Source: UBA1664 sp964531715 (GTDB taxonomy: Bacteria > Pseudomonadota > Alphaproteobacteria > Micavibrionales > UBA1664). Taken from it: a DNA stretch of 64,000 nucleotides. The position numbers were made by a program, and so were the translations under genes. A model generated the notes under the pieces. The model did not search any database. It was not told the DNA's origin and saw nothing but the letters and a program-made list of their open reading frames with translations. The stretch is from positions 248,001 through 312,000 of the forward strand of contig CAZHEE010000001.1 in NCBI GenBank assembly GCA_964531715.1, written 5' to 3'. Of the stretch, positions 15,594 to 23,702 are shown piece after piece; the first letter of the stretch is position 1, and every line of letters begins with the position of its first letter.

Positions 15594-16049
15594 TTACCCT
15601 GCTGTCCCGGTTGAGCCGAAACCACCCTCACCGCGGTCGCTATCCTCAAGGCTTTCGACCGCTTCCCATTGCACATGCTCATGCTTTGCAATCACCATCT
15701 GGGCGATACGCATTCCGCGCTCAATCGTAAAATCCTCTGTTCCCATATTAGCGAGAAGCACTTTCACCTCACCGCGATAATCGGAATCAACCGTTCCTGG
15801 GGCATTCAAAACCGTAATACCGTTTTTGAGCGCCAGACCAGAGCGCGGACGGATTTGAGCCTCATACCCAAGCGGCATGGAGAGCGACAATCCCGTTGGA
15901 ATAAGCGTCCGCTCATTCGGCTCAAGCACAAAGGCTTCCTCAAGCGCCGCGGTCAAATCCATCCCTGCCGACCCTTGCGTGGCATAAGACGGCAATTTCA
16001 TCCCCACCGCATGGTCGAGGATTTTTACTTTGACTGCAATATCATTCAT
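15594..16049 (-). CDS. dut: dUTP diphosphatase
   Basis: 151 residues, the normal length for a trimeric dUTPase. Conserved motifs are visible: GSAGMDLTAA (motif 1), RPRSGLALKNGI (motif 2), NAPGTVDSDYRGEVKVLLAN (motif 3, with the catalytic Asp and uracil-binding hairpin), RGMRIAQMVIA (motif 4) and the C-terminal RGEGGFGSTG lid (motif 5). It hydrolyses dUTP to dUMP and pyrophosphate, keeping uracil out of DNA and feeding thymidylate synthesis. Its start overlaps the coaBC stop by 8 bp, the usual coaBC-dut coupling. Confidence 0.96.
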   Translation of the reverse strand: MNDIAVKVKILDHAVGMKLPSYATQGSAGMDLTAALEEAFVLEPNERTLIPTGLSLSMPLGYEAQIRPRSGLALKNGITVLNAPGTVDSDYRGEVKVLLANMGTEDFTIERGMRIAQMVIAKHEHVQWEAVESLEDSDRGEGGFGSTGTAG

Positions 16050-17253
16050 TTGTTTTCTCTTTCATCATGGCACAAATTTGTTCGCTTACTATAGTGGCAA
16101 GCGCATCTTTTGAAAGTGATTTATGCCATATCTCATCATTTTTTGTTATAAGACAGGCGGAGTTCATATCACTGCCAAACACGCTATCGCCTGTCATTGC
16201 AACCTGATTGGCAACAATCATATCGCAATTTTTAGCCGTCAATTTCGCCTTTGCATTTTCAATTAAATCATTTGTCTCGGCGGCAAAGCCAACCACGATT
16301 TCAGGGCGATTATGATGATGCCCAAGTGTATGGAGAATGTCCGGATTATCTGTTAAAGTAATAGTGAGGTCACCTGCCGATTTTTTCTGCTTCCTCTCAT
16401 GCATTTCAACACCATAATCGGCGACAGCTGCGGCGCATACGGCAATATCGGCAGGCATAGAAGCCTCCACTGCAGCCAACATTTGCCGCGCGGTTTCAAC
16501 ATGCAAAACAGTCACACCCTCAGGGTTTGGCAGAGCCGTTGGACCGCTCACCAATGTGACTTCTGCACCTGCTATTACCAAGGCCTTTGCAATCGCATGA
16601 CCCTGCTTTCCGCTAGAACGATTGCCGAGAAAGCGAACAGGGTCAATCGGCTCATAAGTCGGCCCGCTTGTCACAATCGCTTTCTTACCCTTTAAGGGCT
16701 TGTTCTTATTAAAGAAAGCATCAAGCTTATCAAGTATAGTTTCAGGTTCGGGCATGCGCCCCTGCCCTGTTTCTCCGCATGCCATTTCACCAATCTCAGG
16801 CTCAATGAATGTGACGCCGCGTTTTTGAAGCAGGCTGATATTATCTTGTGTTACATCCTTTGCCCACATTTCAGGGTTCATGGCCGGCGCGATCATGATC
16901 GGTTTATCGGAGGCGAGCAAGACAGTCGAGGCGAGATCATCGGCAAAACCATGCGCGGCCTTCGCCATCATATTGGCACTACATGGTGCGATGAGGACGA
17001 GGTCTGCCCCACGGCTCAGGCGGATATGCCCCATTTCCGCCTCATCATCCAGCGACCATAAATCGCTATAGCAGTTGTGATTGGACAAGGCCGCAACGGA
17101 TAATGGCGTGATGAATTGCGCTCCGCCTTTTGTGAGGATACAGCGCACAACTCCCCCCGATTTTTGAATAAGGCGGATCAGCTCAAGCGATTTATAAGCG
17201 GCGATCCCACCACTGATAATCAATAAAATTTGTTTGCCGTTGAGTGAAGCCAT
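16042..17253 (-). CDS. coaBC: Bifunctional phosphopantothenoylcysteine decarboxylase / phosphopantothenate-cysteine ligase
   Basis: 403 residues from the chosen start (MASLNGKQILLIISGGIAAY). The CoaC half (residues about 1-185) shows GGIAAYKSLELI, SANMMAKAAHGFADDL, APAMNPEMW and the active-site cysteine segment EMACGETGQGRM. The CoaB half (about 190-403) shows VTSGPTYEPIDPVRFLGNRS, SGKQGHAIA and AAVADYG. It makes 4'-phosphopantetheine for coenzyme A from phosphopantothenate and cysteine. The ATG at 17307 was rejected: it adds 18 unrelated residues that overlap the terminator of the upstream gene. Confidence 0.95.
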   Translation of the reverse strand: MASLNGKQILLIISGGIAAYKSLELIRLIQKSGGVVRCILTKGGAQFITPLSVAALSNHNCYSDLWSLDDEAEMGHIRLSRGADLVLIAPCSANMMAKAAHGFADDLASTVLLASDKPIMIAPAMNPEMWAKDVTQDNISLLQKRGVTFIEPEIGEMACGETGQGRMPEPETILDKLDAFFNKNKPLKGKKAIVTSGPTYEPIDPVRFLGNRSSGKQGHAIAKALVIAGAEVTLVSGPTALPNPEGVTVLHVETARQMLAAVEASMPADIAVCAAAVADYGVEMHERKQKKSAGDLTITLTDNPDILHTLGHHHNRPEIVVGFAAETNDLIENAKAKLTAKNCDMIVANQVAMTGDSVFGSDMNSACLITKNDEIWHKSLSKDALATIVSEQICAMMKEKTNE

Positions 17254-17279
17254 AAAGATGTTGTAAAGCTTTTTAAGCA

Positions 17280-17315
17280 AAAGAAAACCCCGCATGATTA
17301 TCATCACGCGAGGTT
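17280..17315 (-). terminator. Rho-independent terminator after the acidic secreted protein gene
   Basis: The stem AACCTCGCGTG / CATGCGGGGTT (one or two mismatches, 8-nt loop, at 17286-17315) is followed by TTCTTTT on the minus strand. It lies about 22 nt past the stop codon of the gene at 17337 and upstream of coaBC. Confidence 0.8.
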
Positions 17316-17336
17316 AAAATTTAAAAACAAAATGAG

Positions 17337-18143
17337 TTAGTAATTATTCATTTCCACTTCGTCTTCATCAGCCATATCTTCGGCGCCAGCCTCAACATCA
17401 TAAACAGTTTCAGGTGTCTCATCCACGACAGTTTCAGCGGCTTCGGATGTTTCGTCCGCAACCATATCGGCAGTTTCAGATGTCTCTTCAATAGCGGCCT
17501 CGGTTGTGTCTTCAACTGCGTCTGCCGTGTCATCCATTGCATTTGACGTTGCATCCACAGCATCATCCGCCGCATCGCTTACAGTTTCCGCGGCATCTTC
17601 TGCCATCATTTCGGCTTCCTCTACAACCGCAGACGTATTTTCCTGAGTCTCCTCTGCGAATTCTTCCAAAGCATTTTCCATTTCGGAAACAGTCTGACCT
17701 GTTTCCTCGGCGACTACGATGGCATCATCATTAATTTCCTCGGCATCACCGGCGGCGGTTTCAATCGCATTCAAATCTTCCGCAGTAATAGGGTCATTAA
17801 AGGCCGTGACAGCATTATCCGCATTAAAATCGGTATTTAAGGAGCTTTCTTCATTATAAAATGACTCAATCTCTTTAACAGTTGTGGTATCACCGGCGGC
17901 AGGTTGGATTTCAGCGGCATCTTCAGCCGTCATCGGTGGAACCGCAACGGTCACCTCTTCTAAATAAGCCTCAATTTCGGCAGTTGTTGCCGTGTCTTCA
18001 GGCTCAAACCAGTTTTGAACCGACTGAATCATCGAATCATACCATGGTGTTGTGGCCGTTGTTTCCTCAGCTTTTGCAGTGATAGCCGTCAGCGAAATAA
18101 GCGCGATAGCGGCCGTACCTGTTAATAATTTTGTCCGTAACAT
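17337..18143 (-). CDS. Secreted Ala/Glu/Asp/Thr-rich low-complexity protein
   Basis: 268 residues. It starts at the ATG placed 6 nt after a perfect AAGGAG; the earlier ATG at 18158 overlaps this Shine-Dalgarno and was rejected. A signal peptide (MLRTKLLTGTAAIALISLTA, cleavage near AKA-EE) is followed by a semi-ordered region (residues about 30-150) with two AAEIQPAAGD/ETAAGD-like elements, then a long acidic tract of degenerate heptad-like repeats (AxDAxExxxDxAxD) to the C-terminus. The tract would be helical or disordered with a strong negative charge, reminiscent of periplasmic or surface spacer proteins. It is followed by a good terminator. Function unknown. Confidence 0.75.
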   Translation of the reverse strand: MLRTKLLTGTAAIALISLTAITAKAEETTATTPWYDSMIQSVQNWFEPEDTATTAEIEAYLEEVTVAVPPMTAEDAAEIQPAAGDTTTVKEIESFYNEESSLNTDFNADNAVTAFNDPITAEDLNAIETAAGDAEEINDDAIVVAEETGQTVSEMENALEEFAEETQENTSAVVEEAEMMAEDAAETVSDAADDAVDATSNAMDDTADAVEDTTEAAIEETSETADMVADETSEAAETVVDETPETVYDVEAGAEDMADEDEVEMNNY

Positions 18144-18204
18144 AGATATCTCCTTCATTAATCTGTGATTAAATATATATCAAAAATTTAAGCGAGATAG
18201 CAAG

Positions 18205-18951
18205 TTATTTTACGGCTTCATGCACTGCCACAACGCCAAAAGTCATTGTCTTATAAGAGCTTGTGGAAAAACCGGCCTCAAGCAACCGCTTATTGAGTAT
18301 CTCGCGGCGTGGAAACTTGCGGATAGATTCAACCAGATACTTATAAGACTCTCGGTCTTTTGCGATAATTTCCCCTGCCTTTGGGATGACATGGTCAGAA
18401 TATCCGTCATAGAATTTCTTTATGATAGGGTTATCGACATGGGAAAATTCGAGGCAGTAAAATTGACCGCCTTTCTTTAAAACGCGCGCGGCTTCGCGTA
18501 AGGCATTGTCAATATGCGTGACATTACGAAGCCCGAAAGCGATTGTATAAATATCAAAAGACTCATCATCAAACGGCAGAGTTTCGGCATTGGCCTCAAC
18601 CCAATCCATATCAGTGATTGCCTTGTCATAGGCGCGTCCGCGCCCAACCTTTAACATGGCGGCGTTGATATCACTGACCGTTATCGCCGCTTGCCCCTTT
18701 GCATGCGCGTGCATTCGAAAGGCAATATCACCCGTTCCGCCAGCCACATCGAGAATTTTCTGACCTGCCTTTGGATTAATCTGGCGGACGAATTTATCCT
18801 TCCAGAGGCGATGCACGCCGCCACTCATCACATCATTCATAATGTCATAGCGGGTTGCAACAGAGTCAAAAACGCCAAGAACCTTATCGGTTTTCTGCTC
18901 AGGCGTGACCGTCTCGGTACCAAACTCGGTTGATTCAGGGTTTTGTGTCAT
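18205..18951 (-). CDS. ubiE: Ubiquinone/menaquinone C-methyltransferase UbiE
   Basis: 248 residues. SAM-binding motif I is ILDVAGGTGDIAFRM; family signatures are YDIMNDVMSGGVHRLWKDKF near the N-terminus, IAFGLRNVTHIDNALREAAR and FYCLEFSHVDNP in the middle, and YKYLVESIRKFPRREI plus TFGVVAVHEAVK at the end. It C-methylates the demethyl-quinone ring in ubiquinone synthesis at the inner membrane. It is followed 5' by the divergent murJ gene with a 115-bp spacer. Confidence 0.96.
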   Translation of the reverse strand: MTQNPESTEFGTETVTPEQKTDKVLGVFDSVATRYDIMNDVMSGGVHRLWKDKFVRQINPKAGQKILDVAGGTGDIAFRMHAHAKGQAAITVSDINAAMLKVGRGRAYDKAITDMDWVEANAETLPFDDESFDIYTIAFGLRNVTHIDNALREAARVLKKGGQFYCLEFSHVDNPIIKKFYDGYSDHVIPKAGEIIAKDRESYKYLVESIRKFPRREILNKRLLEAGFSTSSYKTMTFGVVAVHEAVK

Positions 18952-19066
18952 GAGTTAATATTTAATCTATAAAATCGTTTAATTCAATCCTATCTGCAAC
19001 TTCAAAATCGTAACAGGACGCTTTTACTCATATTCATTCGTAATTTTCCATGCTAAATATTTCTGT

Positions 19067-20608
19067 ATGAAACTTATCAAGGCCATGGCAACGGTTGCGG
19101 GATTTACGCTGATATCGCGTGTATTAGGTTTTATCCGTGATGTTATGACGGCAATCATTATGGGTGCAGGGCCGATATCCGATGCGTTTTTCGTTGCGTT
19201 AAAGCTTCCTAATCTCTTCCGCCGTATTACCGCCGAAGGCGCGTTTAGTGTCGCCTTTGTTCCAATGTTTTCGGAGTCTATCGAGAAAGACGGGCAGGCG
19301 GAATCCTTACGCATGGCGCGGAATATGATGGGCTATATGTTCCTCATCATTACATTTTTCAGCGTGATTGCCATCGCCGCCATGCCTTATATTATCATGG
19401 CAATTGCTCCCGGGTTTGACCATGAGGACATGCGCTATGACAATGCGGTTGAACTCTCACGCATTACTTTTCCTTATTTGCTGTTTATCTCGCTCGCGGC
19501 ATTGCTTGGCGGTGTTATGAACACGATTGGCCGGTTTGGAGTCTATGCCTTCCTGCCCGCTTTATTCAATCTCTGCCTAATTGGGGCGTTGCTCACCCAT
19601 GATATGTTGTGGAGCAGTCCTGCGCATGCTCTCGCTTATGGTGTTCTTGCGGCAGGGGTGGTTCAATTCGCCTTAATCTTTATTTTTGCGGCGAAGCATG
19701 GCTGGCTCATCTATCCGACATTGCCGAAGATGACGCCGAAAGTAAAAAGGCTGATGATACTCATGCTTCCCGGGATATTGGGCGCAGGGGTATATCACCT
19801 CAACATTTTCGCCGATATGATGATTGCATCCTTTTTCGAGGGCGGGTCGATTTCTTATCTTTACTATGCAGACAGGCTTCAGCAACTGCCGCTTGGCGTG
19901 GTCGGGATAGCGGTTGGTACGGCACTGCTTCCCTTACTTTCGCGGTCTTTGGTCGCGGAGAATTTTGAGGAAGCCAATCAGTATTTTAACCGCGCGATTG
20001 AGGCATGCTTGCTCTTCGCCCTCCCTGCGGCGGTAGCCTTGATGATTGCGGCGGAGCCGATTATTTACACGTTGTTTAATTATGGCGCATTCAGCCATGA
20101 GGACACGCAAGTGACGGCTTATGTGCTCACCTGTTATGCGTTTGGGCTGCCTGCCTATATCGTTGCGAAAGTGTTTCAATCCGCCTGTTTTGCACGTCAA
20201 GATACGAAAAGCCCTGTTAAAATTATGGTGATTTGCGCGGTCTGTAACATCATTTTCGGAATTATTCTGGCGCAGATTATAGGGATTGCAGGCATTGCGC
20301 TGGCTACGGCAATATCGGGTTTTATTCAAATCATTTTGCTCTATCGTATTGTGAGACATCATGAACATTTAAGCTTTGACGCGCGATTAAAGCGTAATGG
20401 CGTGAAGATTGTTAATGCGTGTCTTGCGATGGCTCTTGCGCTTTTTACCTATCTGTTTTTTGTTTCCTTCGAGGACGACAAAACATTCAGAATAATGCAA
20501 TGCTTGGGCATGGTGTTCAGCGGTGGCGGTGTTTATCTTATCGCTATTCTTTCAATGCGACTATTTACAAAACAAGATATGCGTTTGTTTTTTAGGAGAG
20601 AGAAGTAA
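19067..20608 (+). CDS. murJ: Lipid II flippase MurJ (MviN)
   Basis: 513 residues with about 14 membrane segments. The N-terminus (FTLISRVLGFIRDVMTAIIM) and LPNLFRRITAEGAFSVAFVP are hallmark MurJ blocks. The charged residues needed for lipid II flipping (Arg of LSRVLGF-type, Arg/Glu of FRRITAEGAF, and RLQQLPLGVVGIAVGTALLP in the middle) are present. MurJ moves the peptidoglycan precursor lipid II across the inner membrane. In many alphaproteobacteria murJ is directly followed by trpS; here the GIY-YIG element has come between them, starting 6 bp after the murJ stop. Confidence 0.96.
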   Translation: MKLIKAMATVAGFTLISRVLGFIRDVMTAIIMGAGPISDAFFVALKLPNLFRRITAEGAFSVAFVPMFSESIEKDGQAESLRMARNMMGYMFLIITFFSVIAIAAMPYIIMAIAPGFDHEDMRYDNAVELSRITFPYLLFISLAALLGGVMNTIGRFGVYAFLPALFNLCLIGALLTHDMLWSSPAHALAYGVLAAGVVQFALIFIFAAKHGWLIYPTLPKMTPKVKRLMILMLPGILGAGVYHLNIFADMMIASFFEGGSISYLYYADRLQQLPLGVVGIAVGTALLPLLSRSLVAENFEEANQYFNRAIEACLLFALPAAVALMIAAEPIIYTLFNYGAFSHEDTQVTAYVLTCYAFGLPAYIVAKVFQSACFARQDTKSPVKIMVICAVCNIIFGIILAQIIGIAGIALATAISGFIQIILLYRIVRHHEHLSFDARLKRNGVKIVNACLAMALALFTYLFFVSFEDDKTFRIMQCLGMVFSGGGVYLIAILSMRLFTKQDMRLFFRREK

Positions 20609-20614
20609 TAATAA

Positions 20615-20992
20615 TTGTCATTCCACGACTTGTTCGGGGAATCCATACCGAGAATTCAAACAATGGAAAAAGTATATTATGTTTATATTATGACTAATCA
20701 AAAAAACGGAACCATCTATATAGGAATAAGTTCAAATCTTTTGAGAAGAGTATATCAACATAAAAATGAATATTATGAAGGATTTTCAAAAAAGCATTTT
20801 TTAAAAAGACTTGTTTATTATGAGAGCTTTGGTGATGTCGAATTGGCAATAAAAAAAGAAAAGCGCTTGAAAAAATATAATAGAGATTGGAAAATTAATT
20901 TAATTGAAAAAACCAATCCCGATTGGCGGGATTTATGGTTTGACATTTCTCAATAGCGGTATGGATCCCCCGAACAAGTCGGGGGATGACAA
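20615..20992 (+). mobile_element. Minimal GIY-YIG element with 36-bp terminal inverted repeats
   Basis: Terminal inverted repeats at 20615-20650 and 20957-20992 match at 33 of 36 positions. Each is also a hairpin: the outer end is TTGTCAT, the stem-loop is CGACTTGTTCG flanked by C/G runs, and the inner end is ATCCATACCG. The only gene inside is a GIY-YIG nuclease; its ATG begins 12 bp after the left repeat and its TAG abuts the right repeat. ATAA is present immediately outside both ends (20611-20614 and 20993-20996) and could be a 4-bp target duplication, though the flanks are AT-rich. The element separates murJ and trpS. The repeats share their GTCAT/ATCC plan with the gene-less palindromes across the window. 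Confidence 0.75.
20663..20956 (+). CDS. GIY-YIG family nuclease (UPF0213/YhbQ-like)
   Basis: 97 residues. The GIY-YIG catalytic module is clear: YYVYIMTNQKNGTIYIGISS holds the two active tyrosines, NLLRRVYQHK the conserved arginine and histidine, and AIKKEKRLKKYNRDWKINLI the metal-binding glutamate region. The protein ends NPDWRDLWF, typical of the small single-domain subfamily. The start at 20663 was chosen because the earlier in-frame ATG lies in the terminal repeat hairpin and encodes repeat sequence. The gene is more AT-rich than murJ and trpS and fits exactly between two inverted repeats. GIY-YIG enzymes cut DNA; that this one acts on the repeats is inference. Confidence 0.9.
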   Translation: MEKVYYVYIMTNQKNGTIYIGISSNLLRRVYQHKNEYYEGFSKKHFLKRLVYYESFGDVELAIKKEKRLKKYNRDWKINLIEKTNPDWRDLWFDISQ

Positions 20993-21010
20993 ATAAGGTA
21001 AAAATAAATC

Positions 21011-22021
21011 ATGACACAAAAGCGGATATTTTCAGGCATGCAGCCTACAAATGCCCTCCATTTGGGTAATTATTTAGGTGCGTTAAAAAACTGGGTTGAG
21101 CTTCAGGATGAGCCGAACACGCAATGCATTTATTGTGTTGTTGATTTGCACGCCATTACTATGCCGTATGAGCGGGATAATCTGGCGCAAGCCACGCGAG
21201 AGATCGCTGCGGCCTACATTGCATCGGGGATTGATACCGATAAATCCATTCTTTATGCACAGTCATCCGTTCCCGCACATTCTCAACTCATGTGGTTATT
21301 GGCGACTATTGCTCAGGTCGGTAAGCTCGACCGTATGACACAGTTTAAGGATAAGGCCGGTAAGAATGCCGAGAAAGCAGGGCTTGGCCTTTATTCCTAT
21401 CCCGTTCTTATGGCGGCGGATATTTTGCTTTACAAAACAACCCATGTGCCAGTGGGTGAAGATCAGAAACAGCATTTAGAGCTTGCCCGTGACCTCGCGG
21501 CAACTTTCAACACGCGCTATGATATTGAGCATTTTATTCAGCCTGAGCCGGTGATAAAGGCGGAAGGCGCACGGATTATGTCCTTGCGTGACGGCACGGC
21601 GAAAATGTCAAAAAGCGCGGAGTCTGACCTCTCACGGATTAACCTGACCGATGATGCCGATTTAATTGCCAAGAAAATCAAAAAAGCCAAGACTGATGTT
21701 GAGCCTGTACCATCTTCGGCAGATGAATTTGCAGGCCGACCCGAGGCAAAAAACCTCATGACCATCTATGCACTCTTATCAGGCGAAAATATGGATAAGC
21801 TATTTACACAATATGGCGGACAAGGCTTTGGCGATTTTAAAAAGGCTCTGGTTGATGTCACCGTATCCAATATGGAGCCGATTACAAGCCGTATGAATGA
21901 CTTGCTTAATGCCCCTGAAGAGATTGATGCAGTGTTGCGCAAAGGTGGCGAGAAATGCCGCGCCCTCGCCGAACCTTTTTTAAAAGAAACCATGGATATT
22001 ATGGGCTTTATCGGTTCATAA
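21011..22021 (+). CDS. trpS: Tryptophanyl-tRNA synthetase
   Basis: 336 residues, standard bacterial length. The class I HIGH motif appears as TNALHLGNYLGA and KMSKS as GTAKMSKSAESD. Other family blocks are CVVDLHAITMPY, YPVLMAADILLYKTTHVPVG (with GEDQKQHLELARDLA following) and the C-terminal helical region. It charges tRNA-Trp. The Shine-Dalgarno (AAGGT, 20995-20999) sits right at the outer edge of the GIY-YIG element, so the element's right boundary is close to the trpS leader. Confidence 0.97.
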   Translation: MTQKRIFSGMQPTNALHLGNYLGALKNWVELQDEPNTQCIYCVVDLHAITMPYERDNLAQATREIAAAYIASGIDTDKSILYAQSSVPAHSQLMWLLATIAQVGKLDRMTQFKDKAGKNAEKAGLGLYSYPVLMAADILLYKTTHVPVGEDQKQHLELARDLAATFNTRYDIEHFIQPEPVIKAEGARIMSLRDGTAKMSKSAESDLSRINLTDDADLIAKKIKKAKTDVEPVPSSADEFAGRPEAKNLMTIYALLSGENMDKLFTQYGGQGFGDFKKALVDVTVSNMEPITSRMNDLLNAPEEIDAVLRKGGEKCRALAEPFLKETMDIMGFIGS

Positions 22022-22080
22022 AATCTCTTAACGCAATCTTCATCTTTTTCCCATAACATTACATAAAGTTATATAAAGGA

Positions 22081-22662
22081 ATGAAAAAGATGACCGCGCT
22101 ATCAAATCAAATGCAGGAAAAGATGACTTTATGCCTTAATCAGTTGAGGCAAGAAGTTATTACGAAAATGCAAGGCGCGGGTGAGCGTATCAAACAACGC
22201 CCTGCAGTGAAAGGCGATGATAGCTTAAGGCAAGTGTCTGGTCATCCTGTCATGCAAGATGATGGCATGGGAGACCTTCTTACGACCGCACTGTCCCCTG
22301 TACCCGGTTTAAGCGATATTGTTGAGGCCGGAATTGATATTGCTACAACGACTTATGATGAAATGAATGCAGGAAAGCGTCCTCAGGATGAAGTTGAGCT
22401 TTCACCGAGGCAGGAAGCCCAAATCCGTGTTGCAAATGAGATAGATGTCCGCCAATTCCATTCACTGCAAGTCAAGCTGTTTGAGCTGGAAGGCGCACTT
22501 GCGAGCGGATGCGTTTATGGAATGCTTTGTGAAGAAAGCGGCGATATGAAATTTATTGATGTCGATTGCAAGGTTGACATGCATAAGCCAGAAGACAGAA
22601 CTCATCAACCGACTTTGGCTTTTATTGCTCAGATGACCCGTCCTTTAGGTATGCATGTTTAG
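22081..22662 (+). CDS. Protein of unknown function
   Basis: 193 residues, not recognised. The first ~45 residues (MKKMTALSNQMQEKMTLCLN, then LRQEVITKMQGAGERIKQRP) are helical and charged. A middle segment (LLTTALSPVPGLSDIVEAGI, followed by DIATTTYDEM) resembles a short amphipathic or membrane-dipping helix seen in pore-forming or coat proteins. The C-terminal half contains ELSPRQEAQIRVANEIDVRQ. There is no signal peptide. It follows trpS by 59 bp in the same direction and starts the run of unknown genes that extends to 25.4 kb. Confidence 0.6.
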   Translation: MKKMTALSNQMQEKMTLCLNQLRQEVITKMQGAGERIKQRPAVKGDDSLRQVSGHPVMQDDGMGDLLTTALSPVPGLSDIVEAGIDIATTTYDEMNAGKRPQDEVELSPRQEAQIRVANEIDVRQFHSLQVKLFELEGALASGCVYGMLCEESGDMKFIDVDCKVDMHKPEDRTHQPTLAFIAQMTRPLGMHV

Positions 22663-22677
22663 CTTTTAAAAAAAGCG

Positions 22678-22769
22678 CGTCATTGCACGTTTCATTTATG
22701 AATACGTGCAATCCAGTAATGATGTATGGATTACACGTATTTTCCTTTCAGTCAAAACGTGTAATGACG
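22678..22769. repeat. Dispersed palindromic repeat, family A copy 3
   Basis: A 92-bp double hairpin with outer ends CGTCATTGCACG and CGTGTAATGACG and inner GCAATCCAG / TGGATTACACG. It begins 15 bp after the preceding stop codon and is very close to copy 1 in sequence. Confidence 0.9.
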
Positions 22770-22847
22770 TTAGTATTTATTCCACACAAAATAAAATCTA
22801 AAAACGAACTCTTTGCAATATAGCGCTATCTGCACAATACTGATATT

Positions 22848-23699
22848 ATGTTGTTATTAAATACCTCATTATTGCGGGAGCGTTTTACCATTCGCTTTAA
22901 TAATAAGGATGAAAAACCGTTTGAGGCTTTCGGGAACAGGGTATCCCTACCACTCTCAAATCATGACGGTACCATCCGTGAAACATTCGTGATCCGCTCT
23001 CAGACAATGCATACCGCGCTTCGCATGGCGGCGGCCATTGCGAAAGAATTCACTCTCAGCGGGCCAATTATCAACCGCCCTGTTGCACTTGACTATAATA
23101 AAATCTGGTATGATATCATCAAGGATTTTGAAAAAGCCTATAACCCTCACATTTGGTGCGCCGTTTACTATAAAGGGAAAGTCATTTTTAAAGATGGTGA
23201 TTATCACGCTTTCCTCAATGTGATTGAGCAATGCGATATTCAAAATAAGGGGGATTATGACCGTTCGGTCTCAATCGCAAAAGATATGTTTCAACAACTC
23301 GGACGAATCGCGGATATCAGGCATCAGCTGCATATTGCCGCCGTCTATGGCGCAACTGCGGATAAAATCAGGTGCGGACTTGCGCTCAGAACGCTTCAAC
23401 AGGAACGGACATTTAAATTCACGCTTAGCGCGAACGAAAATACACTTCAAAAAATCAGACCTTATGAGGGTTTAAGCCTCGCCGCGCTTTACTTGGAGGG
23501 TATACAGCTCAGCATTTTATCAGGGATGGGGGAGGCCACACACCCTGCACCCCTTCATGCGATTTACAAACGTATCGGTAAGATAAATCAGTCTATCCTT
23601 TTTCATGAAAAACGGTATCATATTTATTACCGCCCTGAACGCCCTGATTTCAAGTTTTTGGCGGATGAGGCAAGACGCGCAGCGCAAGGAAATGAATAA
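22848..23699 (+). CDS. Unknown protein, first of a tandem paralogous pair
   Basis: 283 residues, soluble, family not recognised. It shares a plan with the next gene: an N-terminal LLRERFTIR element, a stretch of FGNR...MHTALRMAAAIAKEF, the central block AVYYKGKVIFKDGDYHAFLN followed by VIEQCDIQN, and a C-terminal YHIYYRPERPDFKFLADEA. Identity to the neighbour is modest overall, so the duplication is old. It stops 3 bp before the next start, implying one operon. No catalytic motif is evident; the conserved Tyr-Tyr-Lys-Gly-Lys block might be a binding surface. Confidence 0.65.
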   Translation: MLLLNTSLLRERFTIRFNNKDEKPFEAFGNRVSLPLSNHDGTIRETFVIRSQTMHTALRMAAAIAKEFTLSGPIINRPVALDYNKIWYDIIKDFEKAYNPHIWCAVYYKGKVIFKDGDYHAFLNVIEQCDIQNKGDYDRSVSIAKDMFQQLGRIADIRHQLHIAAVYGATADKIRCGLALRTLQQERTFKFTLSANENTLQKIRPYEGLSLAALYLEGIQLSILSGMGEATHPAPLHAIYKRIGKINQSILFHEKRYHIYYRPERPDFKFLADEARRAAQGNE

Positions 23700-23702
23700 G
23701 AT

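Noticed and set aside
17348..17734. Reading frames in other phases of the acidic secreted-protein gene
   Set aside because: Low-complexity GAx/GCx codons keep other frames open; the products are Leu/Lys/Arg-rich nonsense and the correct frame has a Shine-Dalgarno and signal peptide.
18144..18158. ATG at 18158 as start of the acidic secreted protein
   Set aside because: This ATG overlaps the AAGGAG that serves the ATG at 18143 and would put extra residues before the signal peptide.
20615..20662. Longer GIY-YIG protein starting within the terminal repeat
   Set aside because: The extra 16 residues are translated repeat hairpin and are unlike the family N-terminus, which begins just before YYVYIMTN.
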